A program made the translations under genes and the position numbers. Positions 13,128 through 14,584 of a stretch of 14,584 nt of DNA are shown here, piece by piece. Source of the stretch: Methanosarcinales archaeon (GTDB lineage: Archaea; Halobacteriota; Methanosarcinia; Methanosarcinales; Methanogasteraceae); the NCBI GenBank assembly GCA_030672605.1, contig DAOVGE010000147.1, positions 1-14,584 on the forward strand, in the 5' to 3' direction. The notes below the pieces were generated by a model. The model searched no databases. It worked only from the letters and a program-made list of their open reading frames with translations, and had not been told where the DNA came from. Each line of letters starts with the position of its first letter. The first letter of the stretch is position 1.

Positions 13128-13175
13128 ATGGGAATAACAGAAAAGACTCATAAGACATGTCGGCAGAGGAATTAA
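13128..13175 (+). CDS. Possible 15-residue leader peptide
   Basis: ATG at 13128 to TAA at 13173-13175 encodes a basic, polar peptide, MGITEKTHKTCRQRN. The perfect ribosome site AAGGAGGT precedes it, and its stop codon is one base before the ATG of the next gene (13177), whose own weaker site GAGGA lies inside it. That layout suggests translational coupling or a regulatory upstream frame. No metal-binding pattern beyond one Cys and one His is seen. It could also be a chance short frame, with the strong site serving only as a ribosome standby. Confidence 0.4.
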   Translation: MGITEKTHKTCRQRN

Positions 13176-13176
13176 G

Positions 13177-13518
13177 ATGAAAGAACTCCTAATAGCGTCC
13201 ACAGCGTTTGCATTATTTGTCATCTGCCCACGGATGGCGGGAATGACAAATGTCATCGCAGGCGCAACTCACATAAGCATCATCAGGATCGCGGTTCTCG
13301 GAACCGTGCTTGCACTCCCGCTGATCATCCTGATGGCACTCATATTCAGAGAATACGGGCTTTTTGCGGCGCTTCTCTTCTGTGTCGTAACCGACCTCAT
13401 GGCTGCGGTTGTTATGAAGGGGATCAGCTTCAAGGCGGGAGTGGAGACGCTTATAATAGCGTTATTCGTGATTGTAGGTGTTAAGGTTGCCTCTGTAGTA
13501 TCAATGTGGGTGAGCTAA
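13177..13518 (+). CDS. Small four-helix membrane protein upstream of the metal permease
   Basis: 113 residues with about four hydrophobic helices (roughly 3-22, 36-57, 62-80 and 89-110). I do not recognise a family. Charged residues are few and sit in short loops (FREYG at 57-61, MKGISFKAG around 79-87). Its stop is one base before the ATG of the permease gene, so the two are almost certainly one operon and the protein may be a partner or regulator of that transporter. Ribosome site GAGGA is 6 nt before the ATG. A promoter could lie near 13047-13055 (ACTTATTTA). Confidence 0.75.
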   Translation: MKELLIASTAFALFVICPRMAGMTNVIAGATHISIIRIAVLGTVLALPLIILMALIFREYGLFAALLFCVVTDLMAAVVMKGISFKAGVETLIIALFVIVGVKVASVVSMWVS

Positions 13519-13519
13519 G

Positions 13520-14584
13520 ATGCTCATAGACCTGTTCCGGGAAATTACCCACATATTTAACGAGATGGCGATCTACATCCTGTTCGGTCTCTTAATCGCA
13601 GGTATTCTCTACATCGCATTTCCAAGAGAGAAGATCAGCAGCCATCTTGGAGGAAACACGATTTATTCCGTGATAAAGGCAAGTTTTATCGGTGTTCCGC
13701 TTCCCCTGTGCTCGTGCGGCGTCATTCCGACAGCAATCTCGCTGTACCGGCAGGGTGCAAGCAAAGGTGCTACTACCTCCTTTCTGATCTCAACACCTCA
13801 GACGGGTGCGGACTCCCTCCTTGTGACGTACAGTTTCATGGGACCGCTCTTTGCCGTATACAGAGCAATCGCAGCATTTGTGAGCGGAATTGTCGGTGGT
13901 GTCCTGGTAGGTAGCTTCGACAGGGGTGGAGATACTAAATCTTCGGATGACCGCTGCGGAGATGCCACGATATCCAACTGCAAGGTGTGCAACGAACCGG
14001 AAAACCCGTCGTGCGAACACAACCACAGCCTCGTTGCAAAGACACTGGCAGCCCTTAGATATGGTTTTATCGATTTTTTCTCTGATATCGCAGGTCACAT
14101 CCTGATCGGAATCGTTCTTGCCGGAGTTATCTCCTACTTTCTTCCGAACAACTTTTTTAGCGAGACGATCGGAACAGGTTTCGTCTCGATGCTCTTGATG
14201 ATCGTTGTGGGCATTCCCCTCTATATGTGCTCGACAGCGTCGGTTCCGGTTGCCTACGCCATGATGTTAAAAGGCGTAACCCCAGGCGCGGCACTGGTCT
14301 TTCTCATGGTAGGTCCGGCAACGAATATGGTCACAATCTCTGTTGTTGGGTCGGTTATGGGTAAACGGACGCTCGGACTGTATCTTGCAACCATCGCAGG
14401 GACGAGCATTGTGCTGGGCGTGCTCCTGGATTGGATTTACGATATTACTGGCGCACCTGTCCTGGGATTGGACGGATCCATATCAATACTGCCGGAACGG
14501 GTGTACATTGCAGCATCGATTCTTTTCGCGCTTCTGATGGTGATCGTGTTTGTACGAAAGTATGCGGCACACCGTTCCGGAACC
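13520..14584 (+). CDS. DUF318/SO_0444-type permease, probable Cu/Zn (or related metal) efflux; C-terminus outside the window
   Basis: 355 residues seen, open to the window edge. Two membrane halves each carry a related motif: GVPLPLCSCGVIPTA (58-72, with C64 and C66) and GIPLYMCSTASVPVA (231-245, with C237), the hallmark of the UPF0718/DUF318 permeases that include ArsP and the SO_0444 Cu/Zn efflux group. Between the halves a soluble loop at about 133-170 has four cysteines and two histidines (C146, C154, C157, C165, H167, H169), a likely metal-sensing or delivery site. The Cys/His loop favours soft-metal efflux over methylarsenite export, but specificity is inferred. It follows the small membrane protein gene by one base. 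Most of the expected family length is present, so only a short tail should be missing. Confidence 0.87.
   Translation, partial: MLIDLFREITHIFNEMAIYILFGLLIAGILYIAFPREKISSHLGGNTIYSVIKASFIGVPLPLCSCGVIPTAISLYRQGASKGATTSFLISTPQTGADSLLVTYSFMGPLFAVYRAIAAFVSGIVGGVLVGSFDRGGDTKSSDDRCGDATISNCKVCNEPENPSCEHNHSLVAKTLAALRYGFIDFFSDIAGHILIGIVLAGVISYFLPNNFFSETIGTGFVSMLLMIVVGIPLYMCSTASVPVAYAMMLKGVTPGAALVFLMVGPATNMVTISVVGSVMGKRTLGLYLATIAGTSIVLGVLLDWIYDITGAPVLGLDGSISILPERVYIAASILFALLMVIVFVRKYAAHRSGT

Overview
The window looks like a piece of a euryarchaeal genome, most likely from the methanogen/ANME side of the Euryarchaeota. The grounds are archaeal TATA-type promoters instead of bacterial -35/-10 boxes, a PGF-CTERM-like archaeosortase tail on one secreted protein, DUF11/COG1361-type surface proteins, and many cohesin domains with dockerins. 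The species cannot be fixed from the sequence alone. GC looks moderate, and Shine-Dalgarno sites sit before several genes.

Layout, left to right. Positions 1-2616 (minus strand) hold a two-gene unit: a secreted scaffoldin-like protein (one dockerin, three cohesins) followed by a Fe-siderophore/haem/B12-type ABC substrate-binding protein with a dockerin between its signal peptide and its binding domain. It is driven from an operator/promoter at 2720-2822. A 125-bp element with terminal inverted repeats lies at 2967-3091. Then come a Gdt1/TMEM165-type cation transporter (3100-3651) and a membrane-anchored cohesin protein (3764-4414). A small plus-strand membrane protein (4520-4834) interrupts the minus-strand run. 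Positions 4821-10377 (minus) are a tightly coupled five-gene operon: FecCD/BtuC-type permease, ABC ATPase, two anchored cohesin proteins and a DUF11-type surface protein. Positions 10441-11281 have no convincing gene but carry a second operator/promoter and two imperfect hairpins built from short iterated repeats. An O-methyltransferase-family gene (11282-12298, minus) and a short-chain flavodoxin (12488-12931, plus) diverge from a third, bidirectional operator/promoter. The right end carries a possible 15-codon leader peptide, a small membrane protein and a DUF318/SO_0444-type metal efflux permease that runs off the window.

How the parts may work together. The substrate-binding protein shows no lipobox and no N-terminal anchor, but it carries a dockerin. 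Encoded nearby are a dockerin-plus-three-cohesin scaffold and three membrane-anchored cohesin proteins, two of them in the same operon as the permease and ATPase. The simplest reading is an uptake system assembled at the cell surface by cohesin-dockerin pairing, a cellulosome-like arrangement used for nutrient or metal capture.

Three intergenic regions (2720-2822, 10502-10557, 12316-12431) share an unusual operator array: palindromes of the form TTAGG-N14-16-CCTAA, spaced by 5 nt and repeating every ~30 bp, with the promoter-proximal copy wrapping the TATA box. They tie both transporter operons, the flavodoxin and the methyltransferase into one predicted regulon. Flavodoxin makes iron limitation the most natural signal, but the metal or cofactor and the regulator are inferred, not shown.
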